NCBI GenBank assembly: GCA_964019135.1
Contig: OZ025263.1
Coordinates: forward strand, 31,536,133 to 31,600,132
Length of the DNA: 64,000 bases
Direction: 5' to 3'
Origin: Arenicola marina
Lineage: Eukaryota > Annelida > Polychaeta > Arenicolidae
Both the position numbers and the translations under genes were made by a program. Below the pieces are notes generated by a model, which ran no database searches, was not told the DNA's origin, and was given only the letters and a program-made list of their open reading frames with translations. Positions 45,796 through 54,484 of the stretch are shown here, piece after piece; the first letter of the stretch is position 1, and every line of letters starts with the position of its first letter.

Positions 45796-45971
45796 AAAAA
45801 TATTGATTGATTGTTTGATTAATTGATTGATTGATTGGTTGTATATTCAGGATGCTGTAACCACTTTTTGTCATATCGTGTGAATAGGAGAAGGTAAGAA
45901 AGAGAAAGTAGAGCCATGTCACCGGGGTAACCCCCTAACCCACTGAGCTACCGGGCCAGTCCCGCGGCCTA
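45796..45971 (-). mobile_element. Complete tRNA-derived SINE with target-site duplications
   Basis: Read on the minus strand, it begins with a tRNA-like head containing a pol III A box (GGTAGCTCAGTGGGTTAG, plus coordinates about 45,935 to 45,953). A body follows, ending GTGGTTACAGCATCC, a weak B box, then GAATATACAACCAATCA and a tail of CAAT/ATCA repeats running to 45,796. The direct repeats AACTCATACAGCGGCA (45,780 to 45,795) and AACTCCTACAGCGACA (45,972 to 45,987) match at 14 of 16 bases and flank it exactly as target-site duplications should. The same GAATATACAACCAATCA segment occurs at 52,846, so this is a family. The ATTG microsatellite visible on the plus strand is its 3' tail. Confidence 0.85.
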
Positions 45972-45990
45972 AACTCCTACAGCGACATAA

Positions 45991-46146
45991 ACTGTTTCTT
46001 CTACTGCAACACCGACTCAAACTCAAACTTGCACTACCACAGACACTCCGAAAACTACGCCTGTAACGGAATCAATTGTAATTTCGTGGCGTTCTTTCAT
46101 AACAAACGAAGTACTGATCTTACAGCACAACACGATATCGCATTAA
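45991..46146 (+). pseudogene. Mucin-like Thr/Pro remnant, second copy
   Basis: This open stretch of about 50 codons reads TATPTQTQT, then TTDTPKTTPVTES, then a non-repetitive tail to TAA at 46,144 to 46,146. Nine of 13 residues of the TTDTP segment match the first remnant at 45,735. If the SINE and one target duplicate (192 bp, a multiple of 3) are removed, this copy lies in a different frame from the array's Thr frame, so the two are not one intact reading frame. No start codon or clear acceptor was found. Confidence 0.4.
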
Positions 46147-46573
46147 AGCATGGTTGACAAAACTAGGCCTACTAGCCATTGCCTTTTGCCTTGAAGAGTA
46201 ACTGTATTTGTTTTCTGGCTCACGTCCATTGTGCAACCACATTGGGCGGGCGGGTAAAGGGCACTAGTCTTCACCCATTGATAGCCAAGGGCCTCTACCA
46301 CCGATTGCCGTTGCATGGTCTGTAATAATGGGATGCTTCAGCAGACCGCTGACGGCTGACGGCTAGACGTGGTTGATCGTGTATGCACCTTCATCCAACC
46401 TTATCCTATCTTTGCCTCGGTTGGTTTCTTCCTAGCATTTTCCTTTCCAAACCGGTTTTGCGACAACTGATTACAAATACCATTAGGGCCACGTGTTGTT
46501 TCGAGCAATATGCTTGGGGATGATTAGGATGTGTGGCAATGATGGATCACGGTTGGGGGGGGAAGGGGGGCAC
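46147..46573. other. Unique DNA, no gene seen
   Basis: Mixed-composition sequence with no coding signal on either strand. A short direct repeat, CTGACGGCTGACGGCT, occurs near 46,350 to 46,365, and a G-rich tract begins at about 46,553. Any second exon of the minus-strand mucin-like gene would have to lie here or further left, but I found no convincing acceptor. Confidence 0.5.
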
Positions 46574-46714
46574 GGGCGGATCCAGGGAGGGGGGCGACCC
46601 GGCCGCGGCCCCGGCTGGGGCAAAATGTATACCATATAACATCTGAAGACCGAAAAGCTAAGCCATTGCTCGAGACCGGCCCCCCCTTTTCCGGCATATG
46701 TGGATCCCACCCTG
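46574..46714. mobile_element. Short inverted-terminus element (GGGCGGATCCAGG type)
   Basis: It starts GGGCGGATCCAGGG and ends TGGATCCCACCCTG, whose complement CAGGGTGGGATCCA resembles the start. G-runs lie just inside or outside both ends. The ends resemble the better-preserved element at 52,335 to 52,707. There is no transposase and the interior is only about 110 bp, so it would be a non-autonomous relic. It lies in the region that would be intron 1 of the minus-strand gene. Confidence 0.4.
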
Positions 46715-46940
46715 AAGGGGGGGGGGGGCATGATGGGCTGCTGAACCTATCACCAATTTGAAGCCTTCATGTACACGAGATTTTTGGCTGATCCTAGAAG
46801 ACCGCGCCCACCCCCTTCCGCCAATGATGCGCCTACTCCTGTGCAGCCCCCCCCCCCCAACTGTCCACCGCACCTGCCTTTCCTCTCCCTCCATGGATGT
46901 TAACAAAGTCTTAGTGGCACGGCACGATGCATGATGCATT

Positions 46941-46948
46941 TTACCTGG
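46941..46948 (-). other. Predicted splice donor of the mucin-like exon
   Basis: The minus strand reads CCAG then GTAAAA, with the intron beginning at 46,944. It fits the metazoan donor consensus and directly follows the Ser/Thr-rich coding stretch. The frame beyond it turns into a non-mucin sequence. Confidence 0.6.
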
Positions 46949-47485
46949 TGTAGTACTTGTCGTGGATGTGGAGGTGGAGGTGGTCGTTTCCGCTTCCCCT
47001 GTGGACGTCTCGATCGTTGTTGGAGTTGTCGTCTCTGTCGTTGTAGGAGTTGTCGTTCGAGTCGTAGGAGTTGTCGTTTGCGTCGTTGTATCTGTCGTTG
47101 TAGGACTTGTCGTTTTAGTCGTTGTAGCAGTTGTCGTTTGCGTCGTTGTCTCTGTCGTTGTAGGAGTTGTCGTTTGCGTCGTTGTCTCTGTCGTTGTAGA
47201 AGTTGTCGTTTGAGTCGTTGTCTCTGTCGTTGTAGGAGTTGTCGTTTGCGTCGGTGTCTCTGTCGTTGTAGGAGTTGTCGTGTGCGTCGTTGTGTCTGTC
47301 GTTGTAGGAGTTGTCGTTCGAGTCGTTGTCTCTGTCGTTATAAGAGTTGTCGTTTTAGTCGTTGTAGGAGTTGTCGTTTGAGTCATTGTAGACGCTGTTG
47401 ATTCTATTAAGGCTGCTGAAGCCGTGATCGCCATGGCGACAATGCAGACCCGTAGAAGGGACCTGGTGCCCACTGATGCTGCCAT
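46945..47485 (-). CDS. Secreted mucin-like protein, first exon (partial)
   Basis: The best gene candidate in the window. From the ATG at 47,485 the product begins MAASVGTRSLLRVCIVAMAI and reads as a signal peptide: a short basic n-region, a hydrophobic stretch at residues 12 to 26, and an Ala-Ser-Ala cleavage site near residue 24. Residues 35 to 162 are TTTP-TTTE-TTTQ repeats, expected to be densely O-glycosylated as in mucin PTS domains, followed by a Ser/Thr linker. The coding frame ends at CCAG, followed by GTAAAA, a good splice donor, after 180 codons plus one base. An upstream in-frame ATG at 47,530 would bury the signal peptide, so I prefer 47,485. An AT-rich TATA-like stretch lies at 47,533 to 47,550. 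Later exons were not found. The first-exon reading is inference from signal peptide plus donor; no gene name is justified. Confidence 0.7.
46999..47383 (-). repeat. 36-bp coding minisatellite in the mucin-like exon
   Basis: About ten to eleven copies of a 36-bp unit made of ACG ACA ACT CCT, ACA ACG ACA GAG and ACA ACG ACG CAA (12 residues, TTTPTTTETTTQ), some imperfect or shortened by whole codons. All length changes keep phase. The core ACAACGACAGA is identical to a segment of the 18-bp array unit, but on the opposite strand. Confidence 0.85.
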
Positions 47486-47530
47486 TCTGAATAGCCACGT
47501 TAAATAATTAGCACTAAGAATCATCATCAA

Positions 47531-49162
47531 AGTATAATTTAAAATAATATTTCACTTTAAGCATTAACAGAATCCGCCTTCTGCCATGATACATATGAGA
47601 TGGATCTCTGCATGGCTTAAGGTAGTACGGTAATGTATCTCCGCATAACCGACGCGTGATCACAATACTTATCCAGTATAAATAATGACAGTAACTAATA
47701 GTCAATATTTAATCAGGACCTTTGGGCAAATTTTTTATTTGATTTGATTTAGTTTTTAAATGCCCAACATTTTTTAAATTCCACAGTTGATTCGGGTGGT
47801 ACGGTTTAATGTCATATTCCAAAACAATGACCTTTCCGGTTATGCAGGGTCGCATACTACCTTAAGTTAGCGAGTTCAGTGGCAGAAGGACACCAAGGAG
47901 ACAATGTCCTCAAGTTAATCCACCCATGGTATGTATACAGTTACACAGCTGCCAACACTATGCAGTGATGGTTAATATCGTTTAGATTCTTTGTAAGGTA
48001 GATTGACATGAGCGAAGCGGTATTTTTAAGTTGCCATCTTTGACAAAAGCGATTTCACATCTCCATGTATCAGACAATATCCGAATTATTCGGAACATCG
48101 ACCATTTAATAATGAAGTCAATGTAATCTTGACTGCTAATATACAGCCAAATAATGCAAAATTGCAATATGCAAACACCTTTTTGACATTAGCTTCCATG
48201 TCAATTATTGTATAGTTTAAAGGCCATCTGTTGGGCGAATTAATTGCTAAAATTAATACAACTTATCCACAGAAGGATAAATATTGAAGCGATATGGCTA
48301 TGTAAAACATATGGCTTATAGTTGGGAAATTTGCGTTTTCTAGTTCGGAAATCTCGGCTATCATGTGAACGACCAACTTTCGGTTCCAGTTTAATTGTTG
48401 ATCATGCTAATTATACTTAGGTGAAGGGAGTATCTATATATTATGATTGTATTATGAATTTGTATTTTGTGGTCAATTTGCCTATTTGGCATATGCCGAT
48501 TAACAACTTTGATCATGGACATTCAGGGTTTTATATGTCGTATATACATATAACTATATAACTACAATATACAGACCTAAATCCCTAAGTAAGAAGACAA
48601 TATCATCATATATTTTGGACTTAAGCCATCATGTATGAAAATAACAGAGTGCATTTCATTTCGGTTGTTAACACGTCTTTATCCAATTAATGGTTACCTT
48701 TTTAAATGCTGTAAGGTGCCCACAGAGGACGTCTGTTCGATGTCAAGAGAAAACGCTGCAGTACATGTCCTCACACGGGTTTCTTAGCATCCGGCCGGCA
48801 GAGAGTGGCCACAGTGGGAACGTATGCACTGATATAACTCCAATGCTTTACTATGGAGCCACTGGGTGTCCGATGGTCGCAGTGTGGGCACAGTGTGATC
48901 CGGTATAAGCTGGATCAGTGGCCTAAATCCAGATCATCGATGTGAATCCAGCTTGCTGGTATTAGGCCAGATTGTTCGTTTTAATTCAGCATACTGGTAT
49001 AAAGCGACCTCACCAGGGCTATGTTCCCATAGAACTTCGTCACAATGAGTATGATTCAAGTCGAGTATCGGAGTGAGTCTTGAGCCATTCGAAGTCTCGG
49101 CGGGTCTCACGGGATCTCTGTCGCAACAATGGAACTTCCTGGTTTAGTTTTCATACCGGCAC
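47531..49162. other. AT-rich unique DNA upstream of the mucin-like exon
   Basis: No coding signal was found; open stretches are short and without recognisable motifs. An imperfect T-rich stretch TTTGATTTGATTT lies near 47,739. A 9-bp inverted repeat, AAGCTGGAT (48,907) and ATCCAGCTT (48,946), could form a hairpin. The promoter of the minus-strand gene should lie in the first few hundred bases. Confidence 0.5.
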
Positions 49163-49530
49163 TTACCAGAGCAGCGGTTCCACTACCGTGATTATAGAGC
49201 CGACGGCGGGGAGGTTAGCCAGGCGAGAGACGATAGGATAGGGGGCTATAAAATAGGGGTGGGGTGACGTGGGTGTTGGCGAGAGGGGGCGGGGGTAGTC
49301 AGAGTCGTTGGTTGGGGTAAGTCTCGTAGGTATCATGGCGGGTAAGTAAGTGGGTGTGGGTGTGACTGTGAGAGACTCAAACACCAGGGACGGGGATAAA
49401 TAGAAGATAGGGTGAGGGGAGTCGGCGGCGGCCACAAACACTCAAACTGAAAACAAAATGGATGGTCTATGTGTTTAGGTAGAGGGGCAACAGAGGGTTG
49501 GATGGGGGGGGGGGGGGCGGGGGCCAAATT
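49163..49530. other. G-rich tract on the plus strand, no gene
   Basis: Long G-rich stretches (49,240 to 49,330 and the run of about 16 G at 49,506 to 49,523) make proline-rich open frames on the minus strand that have no other protein character. Several GGG runs with short loops could form G-quadruplexes. Confidence 0.5.
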
Positions 49531-49613
49531 ATCATGCATTCCCGGTTGGTCCTTTCATTGCGGTGCATGCAAACAATATTAGATACAATATTCGATTAAA
49601 TCGCCCATCATTA

Positions 49614-49766
49614 TCAGGGGCGTGGCCAGGGACTTGAGCAAATGTACGCACCAACTGCATATGAAGTGAAAAAAAGAAAATACTCCCGAACAACAGGATT
49701 GCACGTACCGGCGCAGCCCAATGCGTGGGCACGTGCGTACGTGCGTACGGCTGGCTACGCTCCTGA
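49614..49766. mobile_element. Miniature inverted-repeat transposon, hAT-like ends
   Basis: The left end reads TCAGGGGCGTGGCCAG and the complement of the right end reads TCAGGAGCGTAGCCAG, 14 of 16 matching, across a 153-bp element. CAGGGGCG-type ends are typical of hAT-superfamily elements and their non-autonomous derivatives. The flanks (ATCATTAT on the left, TTTACATG on the right) do not give a clear 8-bp target duplication. There is no transposase. Confidence 0.6.
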
Positions 49767-50207
49767 TTTACATGATAACTTTAGCCGACTAAGCCCCGCA
49801 GTCAGCTAAACAGCGTTCGTGACATCCGCCACAGTACTAAGGTGTACACATTCCAAAATGTGGGTTGACTTACATGGAGTAATCTCAGGTACGACAATCT
49901 ACTTCACTGATGTCATACACACTAAGCTTTGTGCGTTCCTATTGGGAGCACCATCTCAACTTGTTTCCCAATTAGTACAAGAATATATCTTACGGTTTGT
50001 TTCGGAACACTTCGGTCCCTTACTCAGAATTATTAGGCAAATGGCATATCATCAGTAATTTAATTACAATTTCAATACTTTTATATATATATGTCCTCGT
50101 TTGTTCGCTTCAGCTGATGCTTTTGGGTTGTAAATGGACTTGAGTGACCTCTTTGTCTACTCCTCACTGTGATGGAAAATAAAGATCAAATCAAAGTCAA
50201 TTAAACA
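49767..50207. other. Unique DNA with a possible LINE 3' tail
   Basis: No gene was recognised. An open frame of 79 codons at 49,819 to 50,058 has no motif. The segment GGAAAATAAAGATCAAATCAAAG near 50,172 to 50,195 resembles the AATAAA-plus-simple-repeat 3' tails of CR1/L2-like LINEs, but no body was identified. Confidence 0.35.
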
Positions 50208-50560
50208 TTATAGGGTTAACGCATCATAGATTCAACGTATCATAGGTTTAACGTATCGTAGGTTTAGCGTATCGTAGCTTTAAAGTATCATAGATTTAAC
50301 GTATCATAGGTTTAACGTATCATAGGGTTAACGTATCATAGGTTTAACGTATCGTAGGTTTTACGTAACATAGTTTTAACGTATCATAGGTTTAACGTAT
50401 TATAGGATTAACCTATCATAGGTTTAACGTATCATAGGTTTAACGTATCATGGTTTTAACGTATCATAGGTTTAACGTATCATAGGTTTAACGTATCATA
50501 GGTTCAACGTATCATAGGTTCAACGTGTCATAGATCTAACATATCGTGAATTTAGCTTAG
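50208..50560 (+). repeat. 16-bp minisatellite
   Basis: About 22 copies of ACGTATCATAGGTTTA. Variants are mostly single changes: ATCG for ATCA, GGGTTA, GATTCA. The repeat fades at both ends, and looser copies can be seen to about 50,650 (GGTTTAACC, GTCTAACGAATCAT). It sits directly after the possible LINE tail. There is no coding potential. Confidence 0.95.
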
Positions 50561-50677
50561 TAAGACTCGAACATACGCATTTAGCGTATAGGTTCCACCT
50601 TTAAGATTTAGTATGTGAGAGGTTTAACCTATATAATATGTCTAACGAATCATATCGCTTCAAAATGAGTTCGTCAT

Positions 50678-50738
50678 CCCCCCCCCCACCCCCCCCCCCC
50701 CCTCTTCGCCCCCTTCCTCCCCCACCGCCCCACCACCA
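50678..50738 (+). repeat. Poly-C / pyrimidine tract
   Basis: Almost pure C with a few A and T over about 60 bp. The complementary strand is a poly-G tract able to form G-quadruplex or triplex structures. Length is likely to vary between individuals. Confidence 0.85.
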
Positions 50739-51715
50739 CACCATATAAAACTGATGGCGCCTTTGGGAGCGACAGGGCGGGCGAAGTGTAGGGTAGTGGT
50801 TGTATTTGTTTGCTTTGGTGTTTACTATGCATACCATACATAAATTTAATTATCGGTCACGTCATGCCTTACAAACATTCTACGTTGCTTAGTACATGGA
50901 AAACTTGTAGCTCTGATACTTGGCTCTCATTGTCGCTGGTACCCGACCACTCGATAGGGCCATGAAGTACAACCCAAGGGAGATCAGGAGTTGGTGGGGT
51001 GTCCGTACGTCGTGTAATGGCGTGTGAAAAGTAACTCCACAATTAGTGTTGAACTTTTTTTCGTTGCCTTATATTAGCTGTTCGCCTTTTTGAAAAAAAT
51101 GGTCATCTGCAATAAAGAAAACCAATTTGTCTCGTCACTGGCTCCGCCACTTCAGTTTATCTTCCGTCACGGGAGTCTCAAAATGGCGGAGCGAGTTTGG
51201 GTAAATTTCATGTTATTTATTGCATTTAGTAGATTTTGCCAAGATGATTTTCTCTTCAATGCAATTTTAGCATTGAAGTCACTTCCGCACATGGCGACCG
51301 CGTGTTAATTGTGGACCCAAACGGCATGGATACTTGTCTCCATAACACCATTTGAGCGCTTATATATCTGAGACGCAAATGAAGATCATTATTTTACTCG
51401 TTTTCGGATAGCTATAATTATTCTGTACACTGTGCATAAGAAGGGTAAATTGGTAAATCGGACTTATTCGCTCCCCACTCTCTTTACTTGTAAAAGGTAC
51501 AAGGGTGGATCCAAGGGAAGAACGCTATCTGAGGCGGCTTACAGATGTACTTATACTTCTAGCGGGGCCCGAATCTGGGCCTGGAGTCATTTTATAAGCA
51601 CCAGAACTCACGCAACCTTCTTCACTATTCTTCATGTGTCATGTTCATACAGATAAGAAAAATGACAGTATAATGCCTGTATGCATGTCCATGGCTGCTG
51701 AAAGATTCCGTCTTC
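50739..51715. other. Unique DNA, no gene recognised
   Basis: A 72-codon open frame at 51,090 to 51,308 has no recognisable motif. A GGGTGGATCCAAGGGA segment at about 51,504 resembles the end motif of the GGATCC elements in this window and may be a solo end. I see nothing else. Confidence 0.4.
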
Positions 51716-51859
51716 ACCCCAGCCCCCCCCCTTGTCCTCACCCACCATCCACCATCAATACCACCCAGCACCCAGCACCCCACCCCCCACCCCTCCCCTT
51801 GCCCTCACCCTTTTCTTCACTCCTCCCCTTGCTCTCATCCCTTCCCCTTGCCCCCACCC
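51716..51859 (+). repeat. Pyrimidine-rich degenerate repeat
   Basis: C/T-rich sequence with an imperfect tandem motif CTCCCCTTGCCCTCACCC repeated with variation, preceded by CCACCATCCACC and CCCAGCACCC repeats. It abuts the 5' end of the SINE at 51,860. Confidence 0.75.
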
Positions 51860-52125
51860 GGGCCGGCGCGACAGCTCAGTGGGCTAGAGCGGTCGCATTG
51901 AGTGCAATGAGTCACCTAAGCCTAACGGCACGTGGGTCGGTGGTTCGAGCCCTGCTGTGGCCATGTCTGTGTGGTCGCAGGATAATACCTGAAATACCTT
52001 TTCTTTCCATACAGGGCGCGAGTAACAGCTTTGTTCGTTCATTGTGGTGGCGACTGCCGGGTGGCCAGGCATGCGGCACTCGTCGAGACGGTACGGCGTA
52101 CAGGTAAAAAACAAGGCCACATGTC
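51860..52125 (+). mobile_element. tRNA-derived SINE, second family
   Basis: It has a clear pol III promoter: an A box, ACAGCTCAGTGGGCTAGAG, at 51,871 to 51,889 and a near-consensus B box, GGTTCGAGCCC, at 51,942 to 51,952. It is followed by a non-tRNA body beginning TGTGGCCATGTCTGTGT. The same body start is found in the minus-strand copy at 62,690 to 62,828 (TGTGGCCGTGTCTGTGT), which supports a family rather than a tRNA gene. The anticodon arm region does not fold as a normal tRNA and there is no terminator right after the B box. The 3' end is uncertain; GTAAAAAAC near 52,104 may be a tail. Confidence 0.8.
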
Positions 52126-52334
52126 CGACAAATTGAGTTCCAGACTTATTCATGCGAATTAAACATCCCTGTCTGCGGGTATGTTCATGTGACGTACAAG
52201 TCGGTCAGCTATTGGCTGATAGTCGATGAGTCACCCCTTTTTTCAAATTTCTGGATCCACCCCTGCACATTTGACGGTGCGTAAGTCTATGTACATTTAT
52301 GATTATTCTGATCGATGCATTAGTCTTGTCGCAT

Positions 52335-52707
52335 GGGCGTATCCAGGAGGGGGGGGGGGCGGAGGTCCGTATCCCTCCCATTTTGAGCAAGAATGCCGTT
52401 TTTTAATGCAAAATTTGGGCCATATCAGGCGTGAACGCCTCCCCCCTCCTCTCTTTTTGAGAACGCACTCTTTTTGAGAAAGCACCCCCCCCGCTGGTCG
52501 TTTTCAGTGCCTTGCCCCCGCCCCTCGGTCGTCAAACAATTGTCGGATCCCGAGGTCGAAATTTTGTTCAGAGCCCCCCCCCCCCCCGAAGTCTTCACTG
52601 CACCCCCTCTTTTGGAGGAGGAACACTATTTGAGGGGTGGACCTCCCCCCCACCCCGGTCGAAACTTTCAATGGACCCCCCTTTTTTCAAATTCCTGGAT
52701 CCGCCCC
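52335..52707. mobile_element. Non-autonomous element with GGATCC-type inverted termini
   Basis: It begins GGGCGTATCCAGG and ends CCTGGATCCGCCCC, giving inverted ends of about 13 bp with one or two mismatches. The interior is C-rich with A/T-rich spacers, contains several long C or G runs and has no transposase. Another copy of the right end, TTTCAAATTTCTGGATCCAC at 52,240 to 52,259, lies just before it and closely matches the sequence at 52,684 to 52,703, so two elements may be nested or adjacent. Similar ends are at 46,574. Open frames through it (proline-rich, WIRP near the ends) are by-products. Confidence 0.55.
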
Positions 52708-52756
52708 AGACCTGTTGTCTTGAAATTGAGTCAGATAACAAAGGATAGGATTTCTC

Positions 52757-52866
52757 ACCACGGGGCTCAGTAATTCAATGGGTTAGAGCGCTCGCCTTGA
52801 GTGATCTGGCCACATGAGAACCTAACCTATGTGGTTAAAGCGTACTGAATATACAACCAATCACCA
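52757..52866 (+). mobile_element. SINE fragment, same family as 45,796-45,971
   Basis: The tRNA-like head GGGCTCAGT is separated from GGGTTAGAGCGCTCGCC by 8 extra bases (AATTCAAT), a change inside the A box that should weaken transcription. The B-box region GTGGTTAAAGCGTACT at 52,831 and the following GAATATACAACCAATCA match the family seen at 45.8 kb. The simple-repeat tail is lost. Confidence 0.65.
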
Positions 52867-53569
52867 TAGGTTCCGAAAACTTCATAAGGGACTCGCCATC
52901 CTTCTGTGTACATGCTTAACGGTGTATATATCTTTGATATCTTTGGGACGTCTGGGGTGTGAAGGAACTCACACAGTAATCAAATAGGACCTTGTTGGCA
53001 TTGCATCCTGGTCATTCTAACAGAAGGTACGGGCATCAACACAACAAACTTTTCCACTGGATGGCAGGAGTGGAACGTAGTGGATGCGAACTAGAGACAG
53101 AAGCTCAACGTTACGTCAAGTTCAAGTTCAAATATTTTTTACTATAGTGACATGCCAACATATATACATGATATACAAACAACAGGAAATATCAGGTTGG
53201 CCCAGCCCTACGGAGTTGCAAGTCACTCTAGTTTAAGAAAATCTATTAGCTTTGACGAATTTAGATACTTTGATATTGTGCGAAACTTCCTCTCATCTAA
53301 ACAGTGTCTGGTGTATTTTGCTAATTGACGCGAACAATGGTTACAACCTGTAAATTAGTTGTTGACCTCTAGTGAAACTACTGAAGGTGAAGTGTCGACT
53401 ATGTAATTATACAACCAGTCATTTGGCATGTGAAATTCGTTATAAAAGTTACTATTTCAACAAAAAAGTTCTTTTGTTTTATATATTTTTATTATTTTCT
53501 CTTGAAACAAAAACACACTCATGCATACATCACATCTGCATAAGGTGTACATGGCAAGACAAGGACAAG
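52867..53569. other. Unique DNA before the 48-bp array
   Basis: No coding signal was found. An AT-rich stretch near 53,115 to 53,200 (starting CAAGTTCAAGTTCAAATATT) looks like an old transposon-end fragment but cannot be assigned. The last 200 bp before the array are T/A-rich. Confidence 0.4.
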
Positions 53570-54484
53570 GATGATGGTCGCTCAGCGCTGGGGGATTGTG
53601 ATACTCAGGCCGGCGTGGATGATGGTCGCTCAGCGCTGGGGGATTGTGATACTCGGGCCGGCGTGGATGATGGTCGCTCAGCGCTGGGGGATTGTGATAC
53701 TCGGGCCGGCTGGATGATGGTCGCTCAGCGCTGGGGGATTGTGATACTAAGGCCGGCGTGGATGATGGTCGCTCAGCGCTGGGGGATTGTGATACTCGGG
53801 CCGGCGTGGATGATGGTCGCTCAGCGCTGGGGGATTGTGATACTCGGGCCGGCGTGGATGATGGTCGCTCAGCGCTGGGGGATTGTGATACTCAGGCCGG
53901 CGTGGATGATGGTCGCTCAGCGCTGGGGGATTGTGATACTCGGGCCGGCGTGGATGATGGTCGCTCAGCGCTGGGGGATTGTGATACTCGGGCCGGCGTG
54001 GATGAAGGTCGCTCAGCGCTGGGGGATTGTGATACTCAGGCCGGCGTGGATGATGGTCGCTCAGCGCTAGGGGATTGTGACACTCGGGCCGGCGTGGATG
54101 ATGGTCGCTCAGCGCTGGGGGATTGTGATACTCAGGCCGGCGTGGATGATGGTCGCTCAGCGCTGGGGGATTGTGATGCTCAGGCCGGCTGGATGAAGGT
54201 CACTCAGCGCTAGGGGATTGTGACACTCGGGCCGGCGTGGATAAAAGTCGCTCAGGGCTGGGGATTGTGATACTCGGGCCGGCGTGGATGAAGGTCGCTC
54301 AGCGCTGGGGGGTTGTGATACTCGGGCCGGCGTGGATGATGGTCGCTCAGCGCTGGGGGATTGTGATACTCGGGCCGGCGTGGATGAAGGTCGCTCAGCG
54401 CTGGGGATTGTGATACTCAGGCCGGCGTGGATGATGGTCGCTCAGCGCTGGGGGATTGTGATACTAAGGCCGGCGTGGATGATG

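Noticed and set aside
45805..45840. Independent ATTG microsatellite
   Set aside because: It is the 3' tail of the minus-strand SINE at 45,796 to 45,971, bounded by the same target-site duplication.
46483..46731. Proline-rich minus-strand open frame continuing past the mucin-like exon
   Set aside because: It crosses G-runs and a GGATCC-ended element and lies beyond the predicted splice donor, so it is more likely intron or repeat.
48690..48908. 72-codon open frame, plus strand
   Set aside because: No motif, no splice context, and length within chance expectation for this stretch.
51860..51960. Functional tRNA gene
   Set aside because: A and B boxes are present, but there is no credible cloverleaf or terminator, and the sequence continues into a body shared with another copy at 62.7 kb.
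51634..52107. 157-codon open frame on the plus strand
   Set aside because: It runs through a pyrimidine tract and the tRNA-derived SINE, so the reading is a by-product of repeats.
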